Positions 17,078 to 24,710 of a DNA stretch of 64,000 nt are shown here, piece by piece. Position numbers and translations under genes: made by a program. Position 1 is the stretch's first letter. Every line of letters begins with the position of its first letter. Location of the stretch: positions 248,001 to 312,000 of the forward strand of contig CAWAJR010000004.1 of the NCBI GenBank assembly GCA_963782465.1, in the 5' to 3' direction. The notes under the pieces are model-generated. The model was given only the letters and a program-made list of their open reading frames with translations, ran no database searches and was not told the DNA's origin. Origin of the DNA: JAODBJ01 sp963782465. GTDB lineage: Bacteria; Actinomycetota; Acidimicrobiia; IMCC26256; PALSA-610.

Positions 17078-18212
17078 GACGGACGCCGTCTCGCGAGCGC
17101 GCGTCACGCGTTGCGGTGAGCGACGCCGCGGCGACGAGTGCGAGCACGAGGAATCGCGCCGAGGAGCCGATCGAGCCGGGAATCGCCGCGTAGGCGACCG
17201 CGCCGACGCCGAGCGCGAGGTCGTACCCGGCGTTCCAGAGCCCGCTCACCGCGGCGTACGCGGTTTCGGGGACCGCGCGGTACATGAGCGTGATGGTCAG
17301 GTTCTGCGAGAGCCCGAACCCGGCGCCGAGCGCGACGAGCCCGAAGACGGCGGCCGGCAGCGTGCCGAGCGCGAGCGACACCACACCGGTCGCGGCAACG
17401 ACGGTCGCTCCGACGAGGCCGAGTCGCGGGTGATGTTCGAGGCGAAGGTGCCCGGCAAGACCTCGCGCGAGGGTCGTCGCGACCGTGTGCACGAGCAGCA
17501 TTGCCGCGACGGCATTGCCGTGGCGGGCGAAGGCGATCGGGAAGAACGTTGCGACCGCGCCGGCGAGCGACGCGGCAGCCATGAAGACGACGAGTGGGCG
17601 CCAGACCTGAGGCCGGGAGCAGGTCGGGACCATTCCGGCAGCCGTGCGGGCGCCGGCGGGTCGGTCGGCGATCTTGCGGCACGACGCGAGCGCCGGCACG
17701 ACGAACGCGAGCGCGCACAGCGCCGGCGCGCGACCGCCGGCTTCGCCCGCCACGGCGACTCCCAACGGCACGGCCACGATGCCGGCGAGACCGGTCGCGA
17801 CGCCGTATCGGGCCATGGCGCGGCCGACGTCTTCCATCGCTGCGGACCGCCCGACCGTCGCGCTCGCGATCACCGCCGCCGCGCCGAACCCGAGACCGCG
17901 GGCTGCGCAGGCCGCGAGGACGATCGGTGTCCGGTCGGTCAGCGTGATTGCCGCGGAGCCGATCGCCATCGCCGCGAGCCCGGTGGTGAGCGCGCGTCGA
18001 TCACCGATTCGCCGTGCGATCCGGGCGACGACGAGTTCGCTCACCACCGCGCCCCCCGTCACGAGCGCGGTGGCCGCCGACGCCGCGACGTCGGGGACTC
18101 CGTGTTCGGCGAGCGTGCGAGGAAGGCTCGCGAGCAGCACGTAGAAGCTCGCGAGCGCGAGGCTGCCGGCGACGATTGCCGCGGAGGAATCCCGTGCGGC
18201 GGTACGTGTCAT
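17025..18212 (-). CDS. MFS transporter
   Basis: 395 residues from ATG 18212, with AAGGAG 10 bases upstream. About twelve hydrophobic segments are spaced through the protein (for example IVAGSLALASFYVLLASL, ALTTGLAAMAIGSAAITL, AVFGLVALGAGFGLSQNL). The loop after the second segment has the MFS motif-A-like RIARRIGDRRAL. These are proton-coupled exporters or importers of small molecules; the substrate is unknown. It is divergent from the ECF42 module, with about 200 bases between. It overlaps the convergent hydrolase gene by 53 bases at its 3' end. Confidence 0.82.
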   Translation of the reverse strand: MTRTAARDSSAAIVAGSLALASFYVLLASLPRTLAEHGVPDVAASAATALVTGGAVVSELVVARIARRIGDRRALTTGLAAMAIGSAAITLTDRTPIVLAACAARGLGFGAAAVIASATVGRSAAMEDVGRAMARYGVATGLAGIVAVPLGVAVAGEAGGRAPALCALAFVVPALASCRKIADRPAGARTAAGMVPTCSRPQVWRPLVVFMAAASLAGAVATFFPIAFARHGNAVAAMLLVHTVATTLARGLAGHLRLEHHPRLGLVGATVVAATGVVSLALGTLPAAVFGLVALGAGFGLSQNLTITLMYRAVPETAYAAVSGLWNAGYDLALGVGAVAYAAIPGSIGSSARFLVLALVAAASLTATRDARSRDGVRLTTAGSRRPDPELRCGR

Positions 18213-18343
18213 CGCCCTGCAGCTCCTTCGGTTTGCGGTCGAGTGCCGGGCCGTGCCCGGTATCGAGGAGTCGGAGACGGGGGCGCGGTTTCGACAGGCC
18301 CGGCGAAGATCGGCAGGAAACCGGCACAATGGTTTTCTCGCGG

Positions 18344-18370
18344 TGTCGAGAACGGCCGGTCGGCGCCGAC
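18344..18370 (+). promoter_or_regulatory. Candidate ECF42-type promoter
   Basis: TGTCGA at 18344-18349 and CGAC at 18367-18370 are separated by 17 bases, 41 bases before the DGPF gene start. This matches the promoter described for ECF42 sigma factors (TGTCGA at -35, CG[A/T]C at -10) as I recall it, and implies that the module activates itself. Confidence 0.45.
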
Positions 18371-18410
18371 TCGTCGCGGGGCTCGATGGTCGGGCCGCGA
18401 AGGGAAGACC

Positions 18411-18764
18411 GTGAAGTACTTGGTACTGATCTACGGGAACAAGGAGCTGTGGGACTCGTTCCCGGCCGAGGACTGGCCGCAGGCCATCGCCGCGCAGGAC
18501 GCGTTCAACCGAACCTTCATCGAGTCGGGAGAACTCCTCGGCGCCTTCGGTCTCGCCAGCGAACTGCTCGCGAAGACGGTTCGGGTCCGCGACGACGCGA
18601 GCGTCGTCACCGACGGCCCCTACGTCGAGGCGAAGGAGTACGTGTCGAGCTTCTTCCTGCTGGAGTGCGAGGACGAAGCCCGCGCGCTCGAGATCGCGGC
18701 ACTGGTCCCATTCGCTTCCTACAACGCGGTCGAGGTGCGCCAGGTGTTGCATGAAGCCGGATAG
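18411..18764 (+). CDS. YCII-related DGPF-family protein
   Basis: 117 residues from GTG 18411, preceded by AAGGGAAG. A compact ferredoxin-like YCII domain: KYLVLIYGNKELW at the start, a VTDGPYVEAKEY segment carrying the DGP[F/Y] signature, and FFLLECEDEARALEIA. DGPF proteins are the conserved partners of ECF42 sigma factors, encoded next to them and probably expressed under their control. Their biochemical role is unsettled. The stop at 18764 lies 3 bases before the sigma factor start, so this is an operon. Confidence 0.88.
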   Translation: MKYLVLIYGNKELWDSFPAEDWPQAIAAQDAFNRTFIESGELLGAFGLASELLAKTVRVRDDASVVTDGPYVEAKEYVSSFFLLECEDEARALEIAALVPFASYNAVEVRQVLHEAG

Positions 18765-18767
18765 GTC

Positions 18768-19996
18768 GTGACACCGACCGGCTCGATCGAGGACCTGCTG
18801 CGCGAACTCGCGCCGCGGGTCCTCGCCGCGCTCCTCCGCCGGCGCGGGCAATTCGACCTCTGCGAGGAAGCGGTGCAGGAAGCGCTGCTCGCCGCGTCGC
18901 GCCAATGGCCCGACGAAGGCCTCCCGGCGAATCCCGGCGGGTGGTTGCTGACCGTCGCCGACCGGCGCCTGATCGACTCGCTGCGAAGCGACCGGGCACG
19001 CCGGCAGCGCGAAGAGGCCGTCGGCGGCTTCGGGAACGCGGGGTCGGAGCTGTTGCAGCCGGCCGCCGTCCGCACCGACCACGACGACAGCCTGATGCTG
19101 CTCGTCATGTGTTGTCACCCGTCGCTCTCGCGCGCGTCGCAGCTCGCGTTGACGCTACGAGCGGTCGGCGGCCTCACCACCAAGGAGATCGCCGCCGCCT
19201 TCTTCGTGCCGGAACCCACGATGGCGCAACGGATCAGCCGGGCCAAGGCCACGATCGCGGCGGCGGGGCCCGTTTCGAGCTGCCGCCGCCCGCGGAGGTG
19301 GGCGCACGCGTCTTGGCGGTCCTGCAGGTGCTCTACCTGATCTTCAACGAAGGGCACACCGCGACCTCCGGCCCGAACATCAACCGGGCGGACCTTGCCG
19401 CGGAGGCCATCCGCCTCACGCGCGCGCTCGTCGCGGCCCGCCCCGACGATCACGACGCCCAAGGTTTGCTGGCGCTCATGCTGCTCACCGATGCCCGCCG
19501 GCCCGCCCGCACGGACAACGGCGAACTCGTGAGCCTGCCCGAACAGGACCGTTCCCTCTGGAACCAGGCGCAGATCGCCGAGGGCGTCGCGCTGGTCACC
19601 GATGCCCTCAGCACCGGGGCGCCCGGGCAGTACCAACTCCAGGCCGCGATCGCAGCCGTGCACGACGAGGCACCGAGCGACGACGAGACCGATTGGGCGC
19701 AGATCGTCGCGCTCTACGACCTGCTGCTCGCCGTCGCACCGAACCCGATCGGTGAACTCAGCCGGGCGTACGCGCTGGCTCGCCGCGACGGGCCGCAGGC
19801 CGGGCTCGAGGAGCTGGCGGCGCTCGCCGAAGACCCACGTCTCGTGCACCACCACCGCCTGCACGCGACACGCGCCCACCTCTTGCGGGCCTCGGGGAGG
19901 GCGTCGGAGGCGCGTGAAGCCTTCGTGACTGCGGCGCGCCTCGCGACGAACCATCCCGAACAGCGGTACCTCCTCACCGAGGCGAGCAAGACGTAG
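18768..19996 (+). CDS. ECF42-family RNA polymerase sigma factor, one frameshift
   Basis: From GTG 18768. Sigma region 2 is at about residues 15-80 (LCEEAVQEALLAASRQWP, NPGGWLLTVADRRLIDSLRSD), and region 4 at about 110-165 (LALTLRAVGGLTTKEIAAAF, PTMAQRISRAKATI). A long C-terminal helical extension follows (VLYLIFNEGHTAT, LARRDGPQAGLEELAAL), which is typical of ECF42. Reading breaks at 19265-19268, where GGGG appears to lack one G; in the next frame the protein runs on to 19996, giving about 409 residues in all. It directs transcription of a small regulon including the DGPF gene. It has no anti-sigma partner, as usual for this group. Confidence 0.85.
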
Positions 19997-20015
19997 GGCA
20001 CCCGGGGCCGCAGGG

Positions 20016-20582
20016 TCAGGGCCGGCGCCGGCGGTAGTGGACGTGCGGCACGGTGCCGTCGAACACGCGCACCGATACCAGTTCGAGCTCGTGACGTTGC
20101 CCGAGCTCCGGGAACAACCGCTCCCCTGCTCCGAGCAGCACCGGGTGCACGTTCAGTCGGTAGTCGTCGATCAGGTCGTGCTCGATGAGCGTCCGGGCGG
20201 TCTTCGCACCTCCGAAGAAGACGAGACCGTTCCCGTCGGAATGCTTCAACTCGCGGATGGTCTCGACCGGGTCACGGCTGATCGTGGTGTTCCAGCCGGC
20301 CGACGTCAGGGTCGTGCTGAACACCGTCTTCGGCATCGGCTTCCAGATTGCTGCGTACGCGACGGTCACGTCGGGCATGTCGGGCTGCGTGTCGACGGTG
20401 GGCCAGAAGCTCGCCATCATGTCGTACACCGCGCGCCCGTACAGGAAGCGGCCGGCCCGACCGAGCTCGTCGACGAAGTACTGGTTGAGGTCGGGGCCGA
20501 CGGTGGGCCAGTCGAATGCGCCGTCGGGGCCGGCGGCGTACCCGTCGAGCGAAACCTGCATCCAGAGCGTGAGCGTTTGCAT
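20016..20582 (-). CDS. Dihydrofolate reductase family protein (RibD C-terminal type)
   Basis: 188 residues from ATG 20582. It begins TLTLWMQVSLDGYAAGPDG, the usual start of RibD-C/DHFR-like proteins, then FLYGRAVYDMMASFWP, MPKTVFSTTL, LKHSDGNGLVFFGGAKTARTLI (nucleotide-binding loop) and LNVHPVLLGAGERLF. Family members bind NADPH, and most are uncharacterised reductases rather than true folate enzymes. It converges with the ECF42 gene; 19 bases separate the two stops. Such genes are frequent neighbours of YCII/ECF modules, but a regulatory link here is only inference. Confidence 0.88.
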   Translation of the reverse strand: MQTLTLWMQVSLDGYAAGPDGAFDWPTVGPDLNQYFVDELGRAGRFLYGRAVYDMMASFWPTVDTQPDMPDVTVAYAAIWKPMPKTVFSTTLTSAGWNTTISRDPVETIRELKHSDGNGLVFFGGAKTARTLIEHDLIDDYRLNVHPVLLGAGERLFPELGQRHELELVSVRVFDGTVPHVHYRRRRP

Positions 20583-20831
20583 GAGATCCTCCGAGTTGCT
20601 CCGAGCGGCCGGCGGCCGATCGTTGGGCTGACAGGCGGGAGTCGGAGCACTGAGGGGGTCCTCGACATCCGGGGCAACAATCTTCCCGGGGCGCCGCCGC
20701 GAGGGTTTCTTCCCGTCCGGGCTCGATGCCCGGCGCGGAATACTGCTACCAATGCGCCGCCGCGGCGCGCGAAGCGCCGGGTGCGAAACGAGAGCGGGCC
20801 GGTGGCGGGAACAGGCAAGGTGGGGGCACGG

Positions 20832-22445
20832 ATGCGCAGGACCGGACTTCTCGCGGCGGCCGCCGCACTCCTCGTCGCCACGACGCTGCCGGTCGCGTCA
20901 CCGTCGCCCGCCGGCGCCGCGACCGTGGCCCGCGGCTTCCCCGACTTCAACCGCGACGGTACGGCCGACGTCGTCGTCCCGATCGACCAACAGTCGATCG
21001 GGACGGTCGCAGGCGCGGGCGGCCTCGAGATCCTCTACGGCTCACCGTTCGGGTCGACGCCACGGTCGCAGTACCTGTCGAACTCAAGCCCCGCGGTGAG
21101 CGGTGGGGTCACCGCGGGCGGGCGGTTCGGCCAGGACTGGGCCGCCGGCGACTTCAACCGCGACGGCTACGACGACCTCGCGATCGGCGAGTACGGGGCG
21201 ACGATCGGCGGCCATGCGAGCGCGGGCCAGGTGCACATCTTCTACGGCAGCGCGAGCGGCCTGACCGACGCCGGGTACCAGCACATCGACCTGAACGAGG
21301 TGGGCCTCGCCCATCGCGCATCGCAGGGCGACCAGTTCGGCCATGCCCTCGCCGCGGGCGACCTCAACGGCGACGGGTATGCCGACCTCGTGGTGTCGGC
21401 GCCGCGTGAAGCCGTGAACGGCGCGTCGCAGGCCGGCGCGGTGTACGTGTTCTGGGGCGGCGCGAACGGGTTGCAGTTCACCGCCGCGCAAGGCGCGATG
21501 ACGTTCCACCAGGGCACCGGTGGCGGGGGCATCGGCGGCACCGCGGCGAAAGGCAACATCTTCGGGTCGCCGGTGACGATCGGCGACCTCGACCACGACG
21601 GGAACGCCGACATCGCGATCGGCGTACAAGGACAGGCCGTCACGAAACTCGCGTCGCAGAAGACCCAACCGTCGGGCGCCTTCTACGTGTTGTACGGCAA
21701 CGCCACAAAGGCGTCTCTCGGGCAGCACTTCCAATTCCTCACCGAGAACAGCGCGGGCATGCCGGCAACCCCACTTCCCGCCGCGCATCTCGGTGGTTGG
21801 TTCGCCGCGGGCGACTTCGATCACGACGGCACCGTCGACCTCGCCGTGGCGGCCGACGGCGACGACCTGGCGCCGGTGCCGAACGACGGCGCGGTCTACA
21901 TCCTGAAGGGGACGGGTTCGGGCCTGACCACGACCGGGTCGAAACTGTTCGACGTCCCGTCGCTCGGTATCGGCTCCCAAGCGGGGAACGCCGACAACTA
22001 CGGCGACAGTCTCGTCGCCGGCGACTTCAACCGCGACGGGTATGCCGACCTCGTGATCACGGTCGACACCCGCAACCTGCCCGGAGTCTCGGGGACCAAA
22101 CAGGGTGAGATCCTCGTCCTTTCCGGTTCCGCCGCCGGCCTCACCTCGACGGGGATGAAGACGATCACCGAGAAGACGTCGGGGATGCCGGGCAGCGGCC
22201 CGAAGAGCGGCGACCAGTTCGGTTCGCTGGTCGAGGACGGCGATTACAACCACGACGGTTACGTCGACCTCTACGTCGCCGCCGCGGGGCGGAGCGTCTC
22301 GGGCCTCACCCACGCCGGTGCCGTCTACCTGCTGCGCGGCAGCGCGTCGGGCATCACGGCGAGCGGCGCCAAGATGTACACGCAGTCGTCGCCGAAGGTC
22401 GCCGGCGGTGCCCAAGCCAACGCGTGGTACGGGTCGATCACCTGA
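20832..22445 (+). CDS. Secreted FG-GAP (integrin-alpha-like) repeat protein
   Basis: 537 residues from ATG 20832, where the signal peptide begins (MRRTGLLAAAAALLVATTL, ending AGAA). The mature part has seven FG-GAP repeats, each with a Ca-binding DxxxDGxxD loop: DFNRDGTADVV, DFNRDGYDDLA, DLNGDGYADLV, DLDHDGNADIA, DFDHDGTVDLA, DFNRDGYADLV and DYNHDGYVDLY. Each is followed by a YVFWGG/YVLYGN-like strand. These should fold as a seven-bladed propeller. Such proteins act in extracellular adhesion or binding; no catalytic domain is fused. The frame is open further upstream, but that part is antisense to the reductase gene. Confidence 0.88.
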   Translation: MRRTGLLAAAAALLVATTLPVASPSPAGAATVARGFPDFNRDGTADVVVPIDQQSIGTVAGAGGLEILYGSPFGSTPRSQYLSNSSPAVSGGVTAGGRFGQDWAAGDFNRDGYDDLAIGEYGATIGGHASAGQVHIFYGSASGLTDAGYQHIDLNEVGLAHRASQGDQFGHALAAGDLNGDGYADLVVSAPREAVNGASQAGAVYVFWGGANGLQFTAAQGAMTFHQGTGGGGIGGTAAKGNIFGSPVTIGDLDHDGNADIAIGVQGQAVTKLASQKTQPSGAFYVLYGNATKASLGQHFQFLTENSAGMPATPLPAAHLGGWFAAGDFDHDGTVDLAVAADGDDLAPVPNDGAVYILKGTGSGLTTTGSKLFDVPSLGIGSQAGNADNYGDSLVAGDFNRDGYADLVITVDTRNLPGVSGTKQGEILVLSGSAAGLTSTGMKTITEKTSGMPGSGPKSGDQFGSLVEDGDYNHDGYVDLYVAAAGRSVSGLTHAGAVYLLRGSASGITASGAKMYTQSSPKVAGGAQANAWYGSIT

Positions 22446-22637
22446 TCCCGCGGCGGCCGGCGCGGCTCGCGAAAACCCCCTCAAGCCGTCGAATCCTCGC
22501 GCCGAGCATCGGTTACATGAGGTGGCATCTTCGCCGGCGGCCGCGTCAGGAAGACGACGCAGAAAAGCGCGAGACGACGCTCGGCGATGTCGGCCGCGGG
22601 CTGTACGGCCCGACCCCAAGGAACAGCCGGTCTGGCG

Positions 22638-22676
22638 GTTCGGGAGGACCCGCCTCCCATCGAAAGGCTCCCGAAC
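22638..22676. terminator. Hairpin between convergent genes
   Basis: GTTCGGGAG at 22638-22646 is complementary to CTCCCGAAC at 22668-22676. A second, competing GGGAGG/CCTCCC pair lies inside. It is in the 287-base gap between the convergent FG-GAP and CoA-transferase genes, in which I see no other feature. Probably a terminator for one or both. Confidence 0.4.
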
Positions 22677-22732
22677 GCCCCGGGAGGCCTGACCGGCTCG
22701 GTCTCGATCGGACCGACGCCGCTCGATGGGCG

Positions 22733-24028
22733 TCAGGCGAAGCCGGGAAGCGTCGCCTGTAAGCCGTCGCGATGGTCGGGGTGCGCGATCGCGATCAACG
22801 CCTCCGCCCGCTCGCGGGTCGTGCGACCGCGCAGTTCCGCAACGCCGTACTCGGTGATCACGACATCGACTTGATGGCGCGGCGTCGTCACGGTTGAACC
22901 TTCGGGCAGCGCGGCAACGAGACGCGACACGTTCGTACCCTGGAACGTCGCCCTCGACGGCAGGCAGACGAGCGAACGGTCCTCGAGTTCGAGGCCCGAC
23001 ACGGCAACGAAGTCCTCGTGCCCGCCGATCCCCGAATACTGGCGGCCGCGGATCCGGTCGGCGGTCACCTGGCCATACAGGTCGACTGCGATCGCACCGT
23101 TGATCGACACGACGTGCCCGTTCCGCGCGATGACATCGGGCGCGTTCACGACGTCGACGGGAAGGAAGCGCACCCGTTCGTTCTCGTGCAGCCATTCGTA
23201 CAATTCCGCGGTCCCGAACGCGAAGGTGCACACCGAGAACCCCTCGAAGACACCCTTGCGCGCGTTGGTCACTTTCCCGGCGCGTTCGAGGTGCATCAGG
23301 CCGGTGGTGAACATCTCCGAATGCACGCCGTAGTCGCCGCCCGGCTGTTCGGCGAGGAGGCGAACCACCGACGACGGGATGCCGCCGATACCGGTCTGGA
23401 TCGTGCAGCCGCTGGGGAAGAATGCGGCCGCGTGCGCGGCGATCGCGCGTTCGACGTCGGTCGGTTCGGCCTCGACGAGGTTCATCGGCGGCCGGTCGCC
23501 GTCCACGAGCACGTCGATCTCGTCGACGTGCAAGCCGTGCGGGTGTTCGGGCGGGAGCCCGTGCGTGCGCGGGAAACCGGGGTTGGTCTCGACGATCACG
23601 ACCCGGTCGGGATCGGCCGCGGCGCGATGCAACTCGGCGACCGTCGCCCCCGCGTGCAGCGACAGGCTCACGAACCCGTTCTCGTCGGGCGGCGCGGCCG
23701 ACGTCGCAACGACCCGGGGCGCGAACTCCTGCGCGATCGCGATGAAGCGCCGGAAGTCGGCGGGAACGAACTCGATCGCCGCGCCCGCTTCGAACAGGAG
23801 CCGCTCACCCGGGCCGAAGAACCCGCTGCGATAGTGGACCCCGGGTTTCTGGAACAAGGGGTACAGGTCGAGGACGAGCGCGCCGAACACGTCGAGGCGC
23901 TCCCACCCGTCGCGTTCGCTGAGCGCATGCAACAGCGCCGGCGGCTGGCCCGGTCCGAGCGGGATGCCGAGCGAATCGCGCGGGCGCAAGAGCGCGGCGG
24001 CGTCGGCGGCGGAGCATTCCTTGACCAT
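22733..24028 (-). CDS. Acetyl-CoA hydrolase/transferase family (4-hydroxybutyrate CoA-transferase-like)
   Basis: 431 residues from ATG 24028. Class I CoA-transferase of the AcH type: the N-terminal half has VVATSAAPPDENGFVSLS, then a GGIPSS segment, and GVHSEM with the predicted catalytic Glu238. Residues about 265-420 are the C-terminal domain with NGAIAVDLYGQVTAD, QYSGIGGHEDFV, TTPRHQVDVVITEYGVAEL and LRGRTTRERA. It should exchange or hydrolyse CoA on short acyl groups. It is the last gene of a minus-strand set with the DsrE-like and mini-DUF4242 genes, but a strong double palindrome lies just upstream of its start, so it may have its own control. Confidence 0.88.
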   Translation of the reverse strand: MVKECSAADAAALLRPRDSLGIPLGPGQPPALLHALSERDGWERLDVFGALVLDLYPLFQKPGVHYRSGFFGPGERLLFEAGAAIEFVPADFRRFIAIAQEFAPRVVATSAAPPDENGFVSLSLHAGATVAELHRAAADPDRVVIVETNPGFPRTHGLPPEHPHGLHVDEIDVLVDGDRPPMNLVEAEPTDVERAIAAHAAAFFPSGCTIQTGIGGIPSSVVRLLAEQPGGDYGVHSEMFTTGLMHLERAGKVTNARKGVFEGFSVCTFAFGTAELYEWLHENERVRFLPVDVVNAPDVIARNGHVVSINGAIAVDLYGQVTADRIRGRQYSGIGGHEDFVAVSGLELEDRSLVCLPSRATFQGTNVSRLVAALPEGSTVTTPRHQVDVVITEYGVAELRGRTTRERAEALIAIAHPDHRDGLQATLPGFA

Positions 24029-24049
24029 CCCGATGTGCTACCAGACCAG

Positions 24050-24086
24050 GCGTCGATAGCTATCGCATAGCGATAGCTATCGACGC
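24050..24086. promoter_or_regulatory. Tandem palindrome / 17-bp perfect hairpin
   Basis: Bases 24050-24066 and 24070-24086 are perfectly complementary around a 3-base ATA centre. Each arm also contains the 12-bp perfect palindrome CGATAGCTATCG (24054-24065 and 24071-24082), 17 bp centre to centre. It is AT-rich against its surroundings and lies 22-58 bases upstream of the CoA-transferase ATG and 3 bases past the DsrE-like stop. It could be a double operator for a dimeric regulator, or a terminator/attenuator; no T tract follows. Confidence 0.75.
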
Positions 24087-24089
24087 ACG

Positions 24090-24449
24090 TCAGTAGCTGA
24101 AGGTCGTCGCACCGTCGCCGATCCACTCCCAGAGCTGGACGGTCCCGCCCAGTTCGGCGTTGGCGAGCAGCCGGCCGTCGTCGAGCCGCCGGGCGTTGAA
24201 GCAGATAGGGCAGACGAGGAACGCGCCGCCGGCCGCGTCGAAGCGCTTCATGAGATCGGCGATCGGCGGGCAGCCTTCGCACGCCACACCGGTCGCGAAC
24301 CCGTCGGTCGCGAGCCGCACCGCTTCCTTGGTGAGGAACACGCACGTGCTGCGGCCGGCTTCGGCGGCGCCGACGGCCACGAGCAGCGCCACCGTGACCT
24401 TCTCGGGGTCTTCGAGACCGGTCGTCAGGCTGATCGCGGCGCGGGTCAC
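24090..24449 (-). CDS. DsrE-family protein
   Basis: 119 residues from GTG 24449, overlapping the preceding stop as GTGA. DsrE-like start AAISLTTGLEDPEKVTVALLVAVGAAEAG, then VFLTKEAVRLATDGFATGVACEGCPPIADLM, then FLVCPICFNARRL. Two Cys pairs (ACEGC and CPIC) could relay sulfur or form a disulfide. DsrE/YchN proteins handle sulfur atoms or act as small-molecule sensors; the exact role is unknown. It is in an operon behind the 40-residue DUF4242-like gene; the CoA-transferase follows after the palindrome. Confidence 0.75.
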   Translation of the reverse strand: MTRAAISLTTGLEDPEKVTVALLVAVGAAEAGRSTCVFLTKEAVRLATDGFATGVACEGCPPIADLMKRFDAAGGAFLVCPICFNARRLDDGRLLANAELGGTVQLWEWIGDGATTFSY

Positions 24450-24568
24450 GACGCCACCTCCGCGGTGGTCGGGTCGATCGTCGCCCGGACCTGGTGCACC
24501 GCGTCGACGGGAAAGCCGCCGCCGCGGCCCGCTCCGGGCACCGTCCGTTCGATCACGTACTTGGGCAT
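24446..24568 (-). CDS. Miniature DUF4242-like protein, internal deletion
   Basis: 40 residues from ATG 24568 with an excellent AGGAGG 5 bases upstream. It begins MPKYVIERTVPGAG, like the first strand of DUF4242 proteins, which normally run to about 90 residues. It then jumps straight to GGFPVDAVHQVRATIDPTTAE, which resembles the C-terminal end of the same family. The middle of about 50 residues (the part with the WVHSYV and CVYIAP strands) is absent while the frame is kept. Either a real in-frame deletion or an assembly collapse. Its GTGA overlap with the DsrE-like gene shows the operon structure is intact. Confidence 0.6.
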   Translation of the reverse strand: MPKYVIERTVPGAGRGGGFPVDAVHQVRATIDPTTAEVAS

Positions 24569-24710
24569 GCCGTCCTCCTGGGTTGGGGAACCGCGCCGTG
24601 GCTCCTTGAAGGAACGTACGGAAATAACGGGCCGACGGCATGAGGCATTCACCCCATGGCCGTCACGCCTGGCGGTGAGCCGGCTGGGAGCCGACCACTA
24701 GGGTTTTCGT

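Noticed and set aside
22446..22732. Small open frames between the FG-GAP and CoA-transferase genes
   Set aside because: All are Arg/Gly/Pro-rich without ribosome-binding sites; the region is better explained as a terminator gap.
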